Source: Solirubrobacteraceae bacterium (lineage in GTDB: Bacteria; Actinomycetota; Thermoleophilia; Solirubrobacterales; Solirubrobacteraceae). Taken from it: a DNA stretch of 64,000 nucleotides. How positions within the stretch are numbered: the stretch's first letter is position 1; every line of letters starts with the position of its first letter. The notes below the pieces were generated by a model, which was given only the letters and a program-made list of their open reading frames with translations, was not told the DNA's origin and did not search any database. Below are positions 33,513 to 41,544 of the stretch, in pieces. The translations under genes and the position numbers were made by a program. Location: NCBI GenBank assembly GCA_030447505.1, contig JAUJOT010000002.1, positions 62,001-126,000 of the forward strand. Direction: 5' to 3'.

Positions 33513-33853
33513 GCGATGTGAAGGTCGAGCGCGTGGATCGACAACCCGCAGCCGCGTCGCGCGGCCAGGCCAGTTCACGACAGGGAGCAGTCCGCCCCGA
33601 CGAGAGTGCTCTCACTGTCATCGTCGATGGGGTTGGGCGGTGCCGTCCGACGGTTGCGGTTGGTTCTCGGGCTGGCGGCGGGCTGACTCTGAGAGCGCTT
33701 GCCGACCGATCTGGTCTGGCCAGCAAACGTTCTGTCGCCCGTCGCCGCCCGAGGACCTTCGGCGTGACCTAATAGGAGCGTGGCATCGCCCCAAGTGAGA
33801 GCTGTCCGCCGAACGTCCGCTTCGTCGACGACAGCAACGAAGGGACGGTGCAG
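33513..33853 (+). ncRNA. IS110 left-end non-coding region, candidate bridge RNA
   Basis: This 340-base gap has no convincing gene on the plus strand and ends at the IS110 transposase start. AGTGCTCTCA (33605-33614) can pair with TGAGAGCGCT (33690-33699), a 10-bp stem with one G.U, closing about 75 bases that contain a CCGTC/GACGG hairpin. A shorter stem CTTCGT/ACGAAG lies at about 33820-33842. IS110-group elements encode their guide (bridge) RNA in exactly this position, so the region is a candidate. Loops matching target and donor DNA were not resolved and the element's ends are undefined. Confidence 0.35.
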
Positions 33854-34960
33854 ATGATTGTGATCGGGACGGACACGCACAAGCGCACGCACGCGCTGGT
33901 GGCCGTCGACGAGGGAACCGGCCGGGTGCGTGGCGGCCGCGAGATCAAAGCTGATGAGCCAGGGCATCTCGCCGCGGTGCGCTGGGCGCGCGAGCTCGAT
34001 ACCGACAGGGTGTGGGCGATCGAGGACTGCCGGCATGTCTCGCGTCGCCTTGAGCAGTCGCTGATCGCCGCGGGCGAACGCGTCGTCAGGGTGCCGCCGC
34101 ACCGCATGGGCGCCTCCAGGCGCGGCGAGCGGATACCGGGCAAGTCCGATCAGATCGATGCGCTGGCGATCGCCAGGGCGGTCGTCAAGGACGGTGTCGA
34201 GACGTTCCCCGCCGCATACCTGGACGAGCGCGCGATGGAGATCCGCCTGCTGTCTGATCATCGCGGCGATCTCGTCGCCGAACGCACCCGCATGCAGAGC
34301 CGCCTGAGATGGCATTCTGCTGGAGCTCTGTCCAGACCTCGAGCAGTCGCTCATCCCGCGCTCGCTGGACCGCACCAGGCAGTTAGATCGCGTCGACCGG
34401 CGGCTGCGGCGCATGGTCGTCAGCGCTCGCGTGCGGATCGCACGCGAGGAAGTCGCGCACATCCGAAGCCTGACGCGCCAGATCAACGCGCTCGAACTCG
34501 AGCTCCGCCGTCTCGTCAAGGGCCATCGCCCGCAGCTGCTCGCAGAGACCGGCTGCGGCCCGCTGACCGCCGCGATCCTGATCGGCCGCACCGCCGGCGC
34601 CGAGCGCTTCCGCAGCGAAGCGAGCTTCGCCCGCCAAGCCGGCGTCGCACCGATCAAGTGCTCCTCAGGCCAGCGCGACCGCCACCGATTGCACCGCGGC
34701 GGCGACCGCCAGCTCAACCACGCCCTCCACATCATCGCGATCACCCGCGCCCGCTACGACCCCGACACCAGGGCCTACCTCGCGCGCAAACAAGCCGAAG
34801 GCAAGAGCCGCCGCGAAGCTATCCGCTGCCTCAAGCGCCACCTCGCACGCCGGTTCCACCACATCCTCTTCACCGCCGTGGAGCCGCGACACGAGGACCG
34901 CTACATCGTCACTAGCGCACCCGCACCCATGCCCTGCTTGACATAGGAGAAACGTATGCG
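33605..34960 (+). mobile_element. IS110-family insertion sequence, frameshifted
   Basis: The element consists of a structured left end, a transposase with one frameshift and a short right end. Boundaries are estimates: IS110 elements lack terminal inverted repeats, and no clean target duplication was found between the GIY-YIG gene and the PRC-barrel gene. It lies next to a second, older IS110 remnant at 35.8 kb. Confidence 0.5.
33848..34946 (+). pseudogene. IS110-family transposase, single frameshift
   Basis: The first about 155 codons carry the RuvC-like DEDD domain: IGTDTHKRTHALVAVD, AIEDCRH and GKSDQIDALAIARAVV. At 34313-34317 the frame breaks: the reading TGG CAT T CTG CTG has one extra T at 34316, after which LLELCPDLEQSLIPRSLDR and the Transposase_20 domain continue in the next frame. 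The C-terminal part has TGCGPLTAAILIGRTAGAERF and the catalytic-serine region IKCSSGQRDRHRLHRGGDRQLNHALH. Otherwise both domains are complete (about 365 residues when repaired). A one-base insertion or a sequence error would explain it; no slippery heptamer for programmed shifting is present. Starts at GTG 33848 or ATG 33854. Confidence 0.8.
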
Positions 34961-35002
34961 CGAATACCTGCACTCTCCAGGGCGGCGCGTAGCGTGCGCG
35001 GG

Positions 35003-35542
35003 TCAGGCGTCGGGCCCGGCGTTGTCGCGTGCTCGCTGTGCCTCGATCTCGGCGTCCTCACGAGCGCGGCGGGCGACCGCGGCCTCTTGCTCGGCGGCTT
35101 GCGCTTTGGCGCTCGCGGCATCCTCTTCGGCGCCGTGCTTTCGCGCCTCGTCTTCGAGCTTGACGGCGCTGGCCTGCGCCTCGGCCTGCGCCTTGAGGCG
35201 TTCCTTGCGCGCGTTGCAGCCCTCGAGATCGTCGGGCGTGAGGGCCTGCAGGCGATCGTCGCGGGCCGCGAGCGCAGTGAGCTGCGAGGTCCCGAGCGCC
35301 CCCCCGTGGGCGGCGACGAGATCGTCCGCTGTGGCGGCGAGATGCAGCCCGTCATGACTGACTGAGGCGCCGCGCAGGGCCGCGACGTGGTGCTTGCGCC
35401 CGACCAGCCCGCTGCGGATAGCCACCGCCAGCGGTTCGCTGCCGCGGAAGTACACGTCCTCGAGCGTGCCGAGCTTCGCGCCCGCACTATCGAGGACATC
35501 GGTCCCGATCCAGGTCTCCAGCTGCTGTGCTTCGATCGTCAT
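35003..35542 (-). CDS. PRC-barrel domain protein with charged Ala-rich tail
   Basis: A 179-residue protein. Residues 1-80 form a PRC-barrel (WIGTDVLDSAGAKLGTLEDVYFRGSEPLAVAIRSGLVGRKHHVAALRGASV, a small beta barrel as in photosynthetic reaction centre H subunit and RimM). The C-terminal about 75 residues are an Ala/Glu/Lys/Arg-rich helix, likely coiled coil. Such proteins are frequent in stress-tolerant actinobacteria; their role is unknown. Start MTIEAQQ was chosen as it begins the domain; the upstream open frame is the opposite strand of the next IS110 leader. It lies between two IS110 elements and so may be passenger DNA. Confidence 0.75.
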   Translation of the reverse strand: MTIEAQQLETWIGTDVLDSAGAKLGTLEDVYFRGSEPLAVAIRSGLVGRKHHVAALRGASVSHDGLHLAATADDLVAAHGGALGTSQLTALAARDDRLQALTPDDLEGCNARKERLKAQAEAQASAVKLEDEARKHGAEEDAASAKAQAAEQEAAVARRAREDAEIEAQRARDNAGPDA

Positions 35543-35640
35543 ACCCGTCGTTGTCGCCGTTTGTGTCCGCCATACCCGCCAGCGCACTAGAGCCCACGCG
35601 TTCGCGGTCCTTCCCGCCCACGCGCCCATTGATCTAGACA

Positions 35641-35759
35641 GGATGGAGCCGTGCGTGCTGCGGCTCCATCCGATCGGAGGACAACAGTGGTCGGCGCCTG
35701 CGCATCTGCGTGGGTTGCCGGGGTGGGCCCGGTAGAGCCACATACGGAGGTCGCCGACC
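35641..35759 (+). ncRNA. Structured leader of IS110 remnant, candidate bridge RNA
   Basis: GGATGGAGCCG (35641-35651) and CGGCTCCATCC (35661-35671) form a perfect 11-bp hairpin with a 9-base loop. After 17 bases, GGTCGGCG (35689-35696) can pair with CGCCGACC (35752-35759), an 8-bp stem closing a 55-base loop that holds smaller hairpins (CGCA/TGCG and CCGGG/CCCGG). The last base touches the ATG of the transposase remnant. A 5' hairpin followed by a large looped stem is the layout described for IS110 bridge RNAs. Whether it is or was an RNA is inferred. Confidence 0.4.
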
Positions 35760-36235
35760 ATGACCGAGGGTAGGCCGTCCGCGACGGTACATGTCGGGCT
35801 GGACGTTCATGCCGGATCGATTCGCTTGGCGGCGGTGCGCGCCGATGAGCTGCTGGACGAGCGCACGCTGCCGCATGACTGTGAGGCGGTCGCGCGCGCG
35901 GTGTCGCGCTGGCCGCCGGTGCCGCTGCTGCTGTGAGGCGCGGCCGACCGGCTACGCGCTCGCGTGTCCTCTGCGCGCGCGAGAGATCGCGTGTGACGTC
36001 GTCGCGCCCGGCCTGGTGCCCCGTCCGGCCGGGCGACAGGGTCAAGATCGATCCGCGTGACGCGCGCAAGCTGGTGGACGATGTGCTCGGCACCGGCGAC
36101 CGCGCGACGGTCGAGCAACTCGAGGCCCGAGGCAGCCGAGCGCGTACGAGAAGCCAACCTCGCGACGCTTCGCAAGCGCGACGTTCGCTTGATCGCCACA
36201 AACGCCCTCTACGCAGTTGCGACCAAAGCATTCTG
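35760..36235 (+). pseudogene. Decayed IS110-family transposase fragment
   Basis: Pieces in three frames follow each other: VHVGLDVHAGSIRLAAVRADELLDE (frame at 35760, stops at 35936), then CEARPTGYAL and IACDVVAPGLVPRP one frame over, then GDRVKIDPRDARKLVDDVL in the third frame. These are successive motifs of the IS110 DEDD domain (DVHA-SI, EA-PTGY-L, DPRDA-KL). The middle and C-terminal Transposase_20 domain is missing. It is a different IS110 branch from the copy at 33.8 kb. A tail reading ANLATLRKRDVRLIAT up to the TGA at 36235-36237 in yet another frame is of unknown origin. Confidence 0.7.
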
Positions 36236-36237
36236 AG

Positions 36238-36532
36238 ATCGCTGGGACCGCGGCGGCAAGACAGTTTCGGATTGCGCGAGAAGCAGCGCTGTGTATCCCG
36301 CTTCTCGAGACCGCTCGTTGGATGCGACAGCACAACTCCACGTCGGGCAAACCCTTGCTACTGCCGATGCGCGCGTCAGTCGCCGGCCCGTCGTGCGGAC
36401 GCGACCGCGGCTGCCGGGTTGCAGCAACAACATGCGTTACGGCGACATCAGGCGGTTGGTGCTCGCTCTACTGTTAGGAGAATGCGCTGTTCGGCGAGCG
36501 CTGCGGCGCGTGCTGCGGTGAGATCGGCAACC
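36238..36532. other. Gene-poor stretch after the IS110 remnant
   Basis: No believable gene. It contains an 8-bp inverted repeat, CGAGAAGC (36277-36284) and GCTTCTCG (36300-36307), and a 29-codon frame at about 36431 whose reality cannot be judged. Base composition is less GC-rich than the flanks, in keeping with decayed insertion DNA. Confidence 0.3.
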
Positions 36533-36558
36533 AGGACGGCGCCTGGAGGCGCCGTCCT
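36533..36558. terminator. Perfect 11-bp hairpin, probable terminator
   Basis: AGGACGGCGCC (36533-36543), loop TGGA and GGCGCCGTCCT (36548-36558) form a perfect stem 24 bases past the stop of the LRSPD-repeat gene on the minus strand. There is no U-run, as is common for actinobacterial terminators. Confidence 0.6.
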
Positions 36559-36582
36559 CGCGTACCCGGGTTGGCTTTGTGC

Positions 36583-37068
36583 TCACTGCGAAGGCGCCGG
36601 GACGCGCCGGCGGCGCCGGAAGCGGGCGCCGATCAGCGTTGTTCCGGCCGTCAGGGAGATCAGCCCGAGCATCCCGGCCGCTCCGATGCCGGCGTCGCCC
36701 CAGTCGAAGCCACGGTCTGAGGGCTCGGGCGCCGAGACGGTCGAGAGGGAGTCCGGGGAGTAGATGCCGACGCGCTGGCCGGCGTCGGCGGCGTCGGGGC
36801 TGCGCAGGTCCTGAGGCTGCAGGCCGGAGATCTCGTCGACGCGACTCGCATCGACGGCGTCCGGCGAGCGCAGGTCCTGGCGGGCAGACGCCGACACGTT
36901 CGCGCCCGAGGCGGTATGGCGGTTGTCCGGATTGCGCAGTTCCTGCCGCTGCGACACGGGGTCGCGCCTGTCGGGATTGCGGAGATCCTGCTGAGCGCTC
37001 GCCGACACCGGAAGCGAGACGGCCAGCGCCACCGCGGCCGTCGTGAGCATTGTGGTTCTTTCGAGCAT
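36583..37068 (-). CDS. Secreted/anchored protein with LR[NS]PD repeats
   Basis: A 161-residue protein. Residues about 7-24 (LTTAAVALAVSLPVSASA) are a signal peptide cut after ASA. The mature part has four copies of Q-(D/E)-L-R-(N/S)-P-D: QDLRNPD, QELRNPD, QDLRSPD and QDLRSPD, spaced about 16-30 residues, in a Ser/Asp-rich chain. A C-terminal hydrophobic helix (IGAAGMLGLISLTAGTTLIGA) before RFRRRRR would fix it in the membrane, like a sorting tail without a recognised LPXTG. ATG at 37068 has a strong AAGGAGGG ribosome site. The function of LRSPD repeats is unknown. A terminator hairpin follows. Confidence 0.7.
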   Translation of the reverse strand: MLERTTMLTTAAVALAVSLPVSASAQQDLRNPDRRDPVSQRQELRNPDNRHTASGANVSASARQDLRSPDAVDASRVDEISGLQPQDLRSPDAADAGQRVGIYSPDSLSTVSAPEPSDRGFDWGDAGIGAAGMLGLISLTAGTTLIGARFRRRRRVPAPSQ

Positions 37069-37177
37069 TTCGCCCTCCTTCTGTCTGTGGCCGGCTCGTT
37101 GCACTGGCCAACTGGGCGGCACCGTCGCCGAGGGCGGTAGCGCGGCGATGTCTAGAGCGGTAAAGGCCGGTAAAGGG

Positions 37178-39382
37178 CTACTTCCGCAGCAGCAGCTCAC
37201 GCGGCGGAGTGATCGGCTTCTCGAACTTCAGCCTGCCCTCTTTGATGGTGTAGACGCCGATGGTCGTAAGCGTCGTGTCGCCGTAGGGGTCGATCTTGAA
37301 GTCGCCTAGCAAGCCGTTCTCGACCCGTGTCTCGAACAGGTGGGCGAGGATTTCGCCGCGGCTGCCGTCCGAGGCCTCGATGGCGTCCAGCACCATGTGG
37401 GCAACCTGCCCCGCATGAACCGCGAAGCAGCACGGGCGCTGCGCGAAGCGAGCCTCGAACTTGGCGGCGAACTCGCGTCCGGCCGGCGGGAGCTTGTCGT
37501 TGGGGAGCACCGCGATGGTGATGACGAAGTCCTCCGCAGCCTCGCCGGCCGCCTCCACGAGGTTGCCGGCCTGGTTGAAGCCGTCGGGCGCCAGCAGCCG
37601 CACATCGGGGCCGAGCACCGTGCGCAGATCCTTGACGAGCCGAGGTCCGTTCGAGGAGATGTAACCGCCCAGGTACACGGCGTCGGCCCCCGACCGGCGG
37701 ATCCGCTGCGCGAGCGGCCGGTAGCCCGAGGCCTTCGCATCCCAGGTCGCCGTGCCCACGACCGTCATGCCGCTGCGCTTGACGTCCTCCGCGAACGATC
37801 CAGCCAAGCCCTGACCGAACGCGTCGCCGTCGTCGAGCACGAACACGCGCTTTGCCCCGTCCCCCTTTGCGAACAGCGCCGCCGCGGCGGCCTGGGCATC
37901 GTCGGCAGCAGCGACACGGACGAAGTTGCGCCGGCCGCTCGGGAAGTTGCGCTCGGGATCCCATCGGCGACCCCTGCACCCGACCACGACTGCAAGCTGG
38001 CCACCAGTGGCGCGGTTGATGGCGGGCAGCAGCTCGCGCGCGCAGCCGGAAAGCACCGGGCCGAGGACCACGACCACGCTGCGGTTGCGCGCGAAGTTGC
38101 GCGCGTGGCGGCGGCAGGTGGCCGGATCGGAGACCTGCGAGGTGGCCGTGGTCTCGTCGCAGACCTGAAGCCCGACGTTGTATTCGCCGGCCCGCCAGCC
38201 GCGCTCGTCGAGCACGAGCTTGAACGACTGACTGTTCTGCACGCCGTGATCGAAGAACGGGCCTTGAAGCGCCATGATTGCGGCAATCAGGACCTCGGGG
38301 CGACCGTCGCCGCCGTAGGTGACCGGCGAGCAGCCGGAGGCCTCGAGCGGGGTGGCAGGCGCTAGGTCGGGCCGCTCTTCCTCACCGCCGCAGGCTACGA
38401 GCGTAGCCGCCAGCATCACCCCGAGCGCCACCATGCCACCTCTCGTCACCGTGAACCGCCAGGGAGTCGCTGGTCGAGCGCGAGGCTCGTCGCCCAGACG
38501 CGCGATCCGTCGGTCGACCTCCTCGAGCGATTCGCCGACCCACACGGAACGTGCAGCCGAGGCGCCGACGTCGATCCGCGAAAGCGTTCCGTCGCTGTTC
38601 GCCACCCATGCCGTCGTGCCCGCCGCCGCGATCTCGTTCGGTACCCGCTCCACCCCGAGCTCGACAGTGGTCACGACTCCGCGGGTGGAGGGGTCGATCC
38701 TGGTTACCGTCGCGGTGTTCCCGTTCAGGACCCACACGGCGTCCCGCGCAGCGGCGATCCCGACCGGGAACGGCGCGGCGCGCCCGGGCCGACCGGCTAT
38801 TGGGATCCGGTCGGTGACCCTGTTGCTGAGCGGATCGATCCGGAGCACGGCTGCGGCACGTGCCGCGAGAGCCCAGACGGCGTCGCCCGCCACGGCGGCC
38901 TCATTCACCGCGACGCCGACGTCCACGCGCTGCAGACGGCCGCGGTCGGGATCGACTCTGATCAGCTCGCGCGAGCCGTTCGTCACCCAGACGGCGCCCG
39001 CGCTCACGCTGACCGACGAGCGTGGCAGCCGCTGGCGGCCGGCGTACGCGGCGCCGCGCCGGGCGCGGGGATAGCGGATCCGCGAGGCCGTTTCGTAGCC
39101 GGGAGTGATACGCGAGAGCACACCATGCTCGCCATCGGCGACCCAGATCGCGCCGTCGCCGATGGCAACGGCATCGGGAGCGCCGAGTAGCGGCACCGTC
39201 TGGGTGATCGCCCGCCGCCGGGCGTTGACGCCGGTCAGTGCGGCCGAGTTGACGGTGGGGATCCAGACATTGCCGTTCGAGGCGGCGAGGTCGGTGGGCC
39301 GGCCCGGAAGTGGGATGGTGAGCTCGGCCTCCTGGGCGGATGGATTGACGGCGACCAGCGAGTTTGCGGCAGGTAGGCACAT
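37178..39382 (-). CDS. Beta-propeller joined in frame to a substrate-binding lipoprotein
   Basis: One open frame of 734 codons from ATG 39382. Residues about 1-300 are YncE/SMP-30-like beta-propeller repeats (NGNVWIPTVNS, GDGAIWVADGEHG, SAGAVWVTNGSRE, AGDAVWALAARA, ARDAVWVLNGNT, GTTAWVANSDG). Then comes MVALGVMLAATLVACGG, a lipoprotein signal peptide with its lipobox cysteine, and a type-1 periplasmic binding protein of the branched-chain amino acid kind (Peripla_BP_6: LIAAIMALQGPFFDHG, VVVLGPVLSGCARELLP, ADAVYLGGYISSNG). The internal signal means the binding protein can be made alone from GTG 38449 or ATG 38434 (AGAGG site). The propeller lacks the membrane anchor usual for such proteins and its true start is unclear; it may be truncated. 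No transporter permease is nearby. Confidence 0.65.
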   Translation of the reverse strand: MCLPAANSLVAVNPSAQEAELTIPLPGRPTDLAASNGNVWIPTVNSAALTGVNARRRAITQTVPLLGAPDAVAIGDGAIWVADGEHGVLSRITPGYETASRIRYPRARRGAAYAGRQRLPRSSVSVSAGAVWVTNGSRELIRVDPDRGRLQRVDVGVAVNEAAVAGDAVWALAARAAAVLRIDPLSNRVTDRIPIAGRPGRAAPFPVGIAAARDAVWVLNGNTATVTRIDPSTRGVVTTVELGVERVPNEIAAAGTTAWVANSDGTLSRIDVGASAARSVWVGESLEEVDRRIARLGDEPRARPATPWRFTVTRGGMVALGVMLAATLVACGGEEERPDLAPATPLEASGCSPVTYGGDGRPEVLIAAIMALQGPFFDHGVQNSQSFKLVLDERGWRAGEYNVGLQVCDETTATSQVSDPATCRRHARNFARNRSVVVVLGPVLSGCARELLPAINRATGGQLAVVVGCRGRRWDPERNFPSGRRNFVRVAAADDAQAAAAALFAKGDGAKRVFVLDDGDAFGQGLAGSFAEDVKRSGMTVVGTATWDAKASGYRPLAQRIRRSGADAVYLGGYISSNGPRLVKDLRTVLGPDVRLLAPDGFNQAGNLVEAAGEAAEDFVITIAVLPNDKLPPAGREFAAKFEARFAQRPCCFAVHAGQVAHMVLDAIEASDGSRGEILAHLFETRVENGLLGDFKIDPYGDTTLTTIGVYTIKEGRLKFEKPITPPRELLLRK

Positions 39383-39962
39383 CTGGCGAGCACCAAGTCC
39401 GCCGATGCGCGAGTAGATCACGGAGGTGACGATGCACCCGCGGGACTTCGCATCCACGAGCCTCTGGCGTTCGGTGAAGCCGATCTTGACCGGCGCGCGG
39501 GTCGCTGCTCGTCCACGGTGGTAAGGGCGGCCGCCGCCGGGAGGTCGGTGTGGACGAGTGAGCCTGGGCCAACTCTGACCGCGCTTGACGCCCGCACGCA
39601 GCTCGCAGTCGTGCCGCTGTTTTGCGTCGTCACGCATCGATCTGCGGATGTGCGTGATCAGGCACGCCGTACGCGCACAGCTCCGGCAGCTCTCTGCGCT
39701 GCCGGGCGCGCGGGCCGGTCGCGCCGCACCAGCTGCGCCACGCGCATCGCATAGATGGCTCGCGAGGGCATGCCGGACGCCCGGCGAGCGCGACGATCCC
39801 CATCGGCCTGTCGGTGCGCTATGAGCGGCACTCCTGATCGTCGTCTCGACGCGGCAGCGTTGCAAGCAGCTGAGCTACTGCATGCAACTGAGCAGAGCGC
39901 TCGTTGGCGCGACAAGGGGCGCTCGTGGTCAAGCGAGAGCTGGGCGCGCGGCTGGGGGTGGC
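39383..39962. other. Gene-poor stretch of about 580 bases
   Basis: Frames on both strands are short, Arg/Ser-rich and unlike known proteins. The minus strand stays open from the propeller gene up to 39865 but without homology. It may be the lost 5' part of the propeller gene or remains of inserted DNA. I see nothing specific in it. Confidence 0.3.
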
Positions 39963-39978
39963 GCGGGTCGCGACCCGC
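39963..39978 (-). terminator. Palindromic hairpin after the TPR gene
   Basis: GCGGGTCGCGACCCGC is a perfect 16-base palindrome. As RNA it folds to a 6-bp stem with a CGCG loop, 3 bases after the stop of the TPR gene. A terminator role is likely; no U-run follows. Confidence 0.5.
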
Positions 39979-39981
39979 AGG

Positions 39982-40440
39982 TCATCCCAGCGTCCGCAGT
40001 GCCTCGTTCCCCAGGTGTCCATACCAAGTGTTCGTCATGGCGGCGGCCCGTTGCAATGCCGTGCGTGCGGCCTCGATGTCGCCCTTGGCCTTGAGTAGGC
40101 AGCCGAGCTTGTACGTCGCCGCCGATGCTTGCTTGGGATCGACGCACTCGCTGGCTTGGCGATATGCCGCGATCGCGGTCTCGGTGTTACCCAGATCCTC
40201 GTGGAGCCTGCCGAGGTGGTAGGACGCCACTGGTGCGTAGGCGACGTGTCCGGACGCGATGGAGGCGCGAAAGGCCTCTCCGGCAGCGTGCAGGTCGCCG
40301 CTGAGATACAGCAGCCTGCCGAGATGCAGGCCGGGCCAGCCCGCGGTTGTGGGATCGTAGGCAAGCGCCAGCTCGTAGTTCGTACGGGCCTGCTCGAGCG
40401 CGGGAACGGCGGTTGTCGGTGGGTTTCGGGAGCTCGACAT
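39982..40440 (-). CDS. Tetratricopeptide-repeat protein
   Basis: A 152-residue soluble protein made of about three and a half TPR units: NYELALAYDPTTAGWPGLHLGRLLYLSGD, AFRASIASGHVAYAPVASYHLGRLHEDLGNTETAIAAYRQA split over two helices each, and YKLGCLLKAKGDIEAARTALQRA. Spacing of the small/large residue pattern (G-Y/A-P) is regular. TPRs mediate protein contacts; the partner is unknown. A hairpin terminator follows and the next gene upstream on the same strand starts 24 bases away (stop at 40465), so both may be co-transcribed. Confidence 0.75.
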   Translation of the reverse strand: MSSSRNPPTTAVPALEQARTNYELALAYDPTTAGWPGLHLGRLLYLSGDLHAAGEAFRASIASGHVAYAPVASYHLGRLHEDLGNTETAIAAYRQASECVDPKQASAATYKLGCLLKAKGDIEAARTALQRAAAMTNTWYGHLGNEALRTLG

Positions 40441-40464
40441 ACGGCGGTCCGGTGTCAGACGCGC

Positions 40465-40944
40465 TCAGCCATTCTCGATGCTCGAGTCGACGTTCTCGAG
40501 CGCCGCCTCAAGCTCCTCGATCACGAGGCGCTTGCGCGTCTCGGCGACGGTGTCGCGAGGCAGCTTCGGGAGCTTGAACGTCGTGATCCCGAAGTGCCCG
40601 GCAAGCTCGGCGTGCGCCGCGTCGTATGCCGCGCGCGCGCGCCTCCAGTCGCTGCCGTAGCCATTGAGCTGGAGCCGGTCGCCGCTGTAGTGCAGCGTCA
40701 GGCGCGCTTCGTCCTCGTCGATGTGCGAGATGATGATGTCCATCGACCGGACGCGGTTGCGCCTCAGGTGCTCGTGCGCCTCCTCGAGCGTGTCGACCGT
40801 GAACGGGTCGTACTCCTCGTCGAAAACGACCTCGCAGATCGGCGGATCGAACGGTCCGGCCTCGATGGCCGCGCGGGCGGCGACGAAGATCACGTCGAGA
40901 CCTTTCCAGGCGCACCACCGCTCGCTGAGCTCAAAGCGATCCAC
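40465..40944 (-). CDS. Conserved-looking hypothetical protein
   Basis: A 159-residue acidic soluble protein of no recognised family. Codon use is normal and the sequence has clear alternating secondary structure: MDRFELSERWCAW, ICEVVFDEEYDPFTVDTLEEAHEHLRRN, DIIISHIDEDEARLTLHYSGDRL, and a C-terminal helix DTVAETRKRLVIEELEAALENV. No signal peptide or membrane helix. Together with the downstream TPR gene it may form a two-gene unit. The start is an ATG at the beginning of the structured part. Confidence 0.6.
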   Translation of the reverse strand: MDRFELSERWCAWKGLDVIFVAARAAIEAGPFDPPICEVVFDEEYDPFTVDTLEEAHEHLRRNRVRSMDIIISHIDEDEARLTLHYSGDRLQLNGYGSDWRRARAAYDAAHAELAGHFGITTFKLPKLPRDTVAETRKRLVIEELEAALENVDSSIENG

Positions 40945-41391
40945 AGCGGGAGGATACGGCGCTCATGGTCGCGACGAAACCCCCCGCCGCACTCGAACCG
41001 AGCTCGCCGGCCGCTACGCCGCCCGAGAGTGCTCCTCCTCGACGAACTGAGCGCTCTGGCTCGTCGCAGATCTGCCGCCTCCGTCGGGACGCCGAGGGCG
41101 AGCGACCGAAGGCGCCGAGAATGGCGCGTCTCGCGCCGTGAGCGCGGGCGGCGTGCAAGCGCCGCCCATACGCGAAGGCGGCACGGCCGAGGGGGACGAG
41201 GGACTGCCGCCTGGCATGGTGGCTGTTGCTAACTACGGCCAGGCGACGGCATGGCGCGGTGAGTGTCATGGAAAGCGACAGCGGCGCCGCAGCGAGGCGT
41301 GGCCGCCGACTGTCGGCTCAACGAGTGCTGCCGTCGTAGTCGACGCTCGGCAGCCATGCGCGCTACCGGCGCGCGCGATCATGGCACCTCA
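40945..41391. other. Gene-poor stretch
   Basis: About 450 bases without a gene I can support. Open frames on both strands are rich in Arg, Ser and Pro with no homology. It must hold the promoter of the minus-strand gene at 40465-40944 near 40960-41000, but no clear hexamers stand out. Confidence 0.3.
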
Positions 41392-41544
41392 ATGGACGAC
41401 GGCCCCCTCCCCATGCGCCCGCAGGCGGTCGTCGCCGCCTACATGCTCGCCGCGCTCTGCCTGCTCATCCCGCTCGCCGTCCTCGGCTCGACGTTCGCGC
41501 TGTTCGGGCTCTTGGCCGTCAGCCGCGCGGACGATCGGGGCTGA
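41392..41544 (+). CDS. Small single-helix membrane protein
   Basis: A 50-residue frame too short for most gene finders. It starts MDDGPLPMRPQ and contains one strong membrane segment, VVAAYMLAALCLLIPLAVLGSTFALFGLLAV, followed by SRADDRG. The hydrophobic run in an otherwise Arg-rich non-coding stretch and good third-position GC support a real gene. An internal ATG (MRPQA) is the other possible start. Function unknown. Confidence 0.5.
   Translation: MDDGPLPMRPQAVVAAYMLAALCLLIPLAVLGSTFALFGLLAVSRADDRG

Noticed and set aside
34313-34320. Programmed frameshift in the IS110 transposase
   Set aside because: There is no slippery heptamer or clear stimulatory hairpin, and IS110 transposases are normally one ORF; mutation or sequence error is simpler.
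35540-35590. GGGTAT sequences before the PRC-barrel gene as a stress promoter
   Set aside because: One GGGTAT contains the ATG itself and no matching GTTT-type -35 lies at the right distance.
36431-36520. A 29-codon ORF before the terminator hairpin
   Set aside because: Too short to judge, no ribosome site of note, surrounded by decayed IS DNA.
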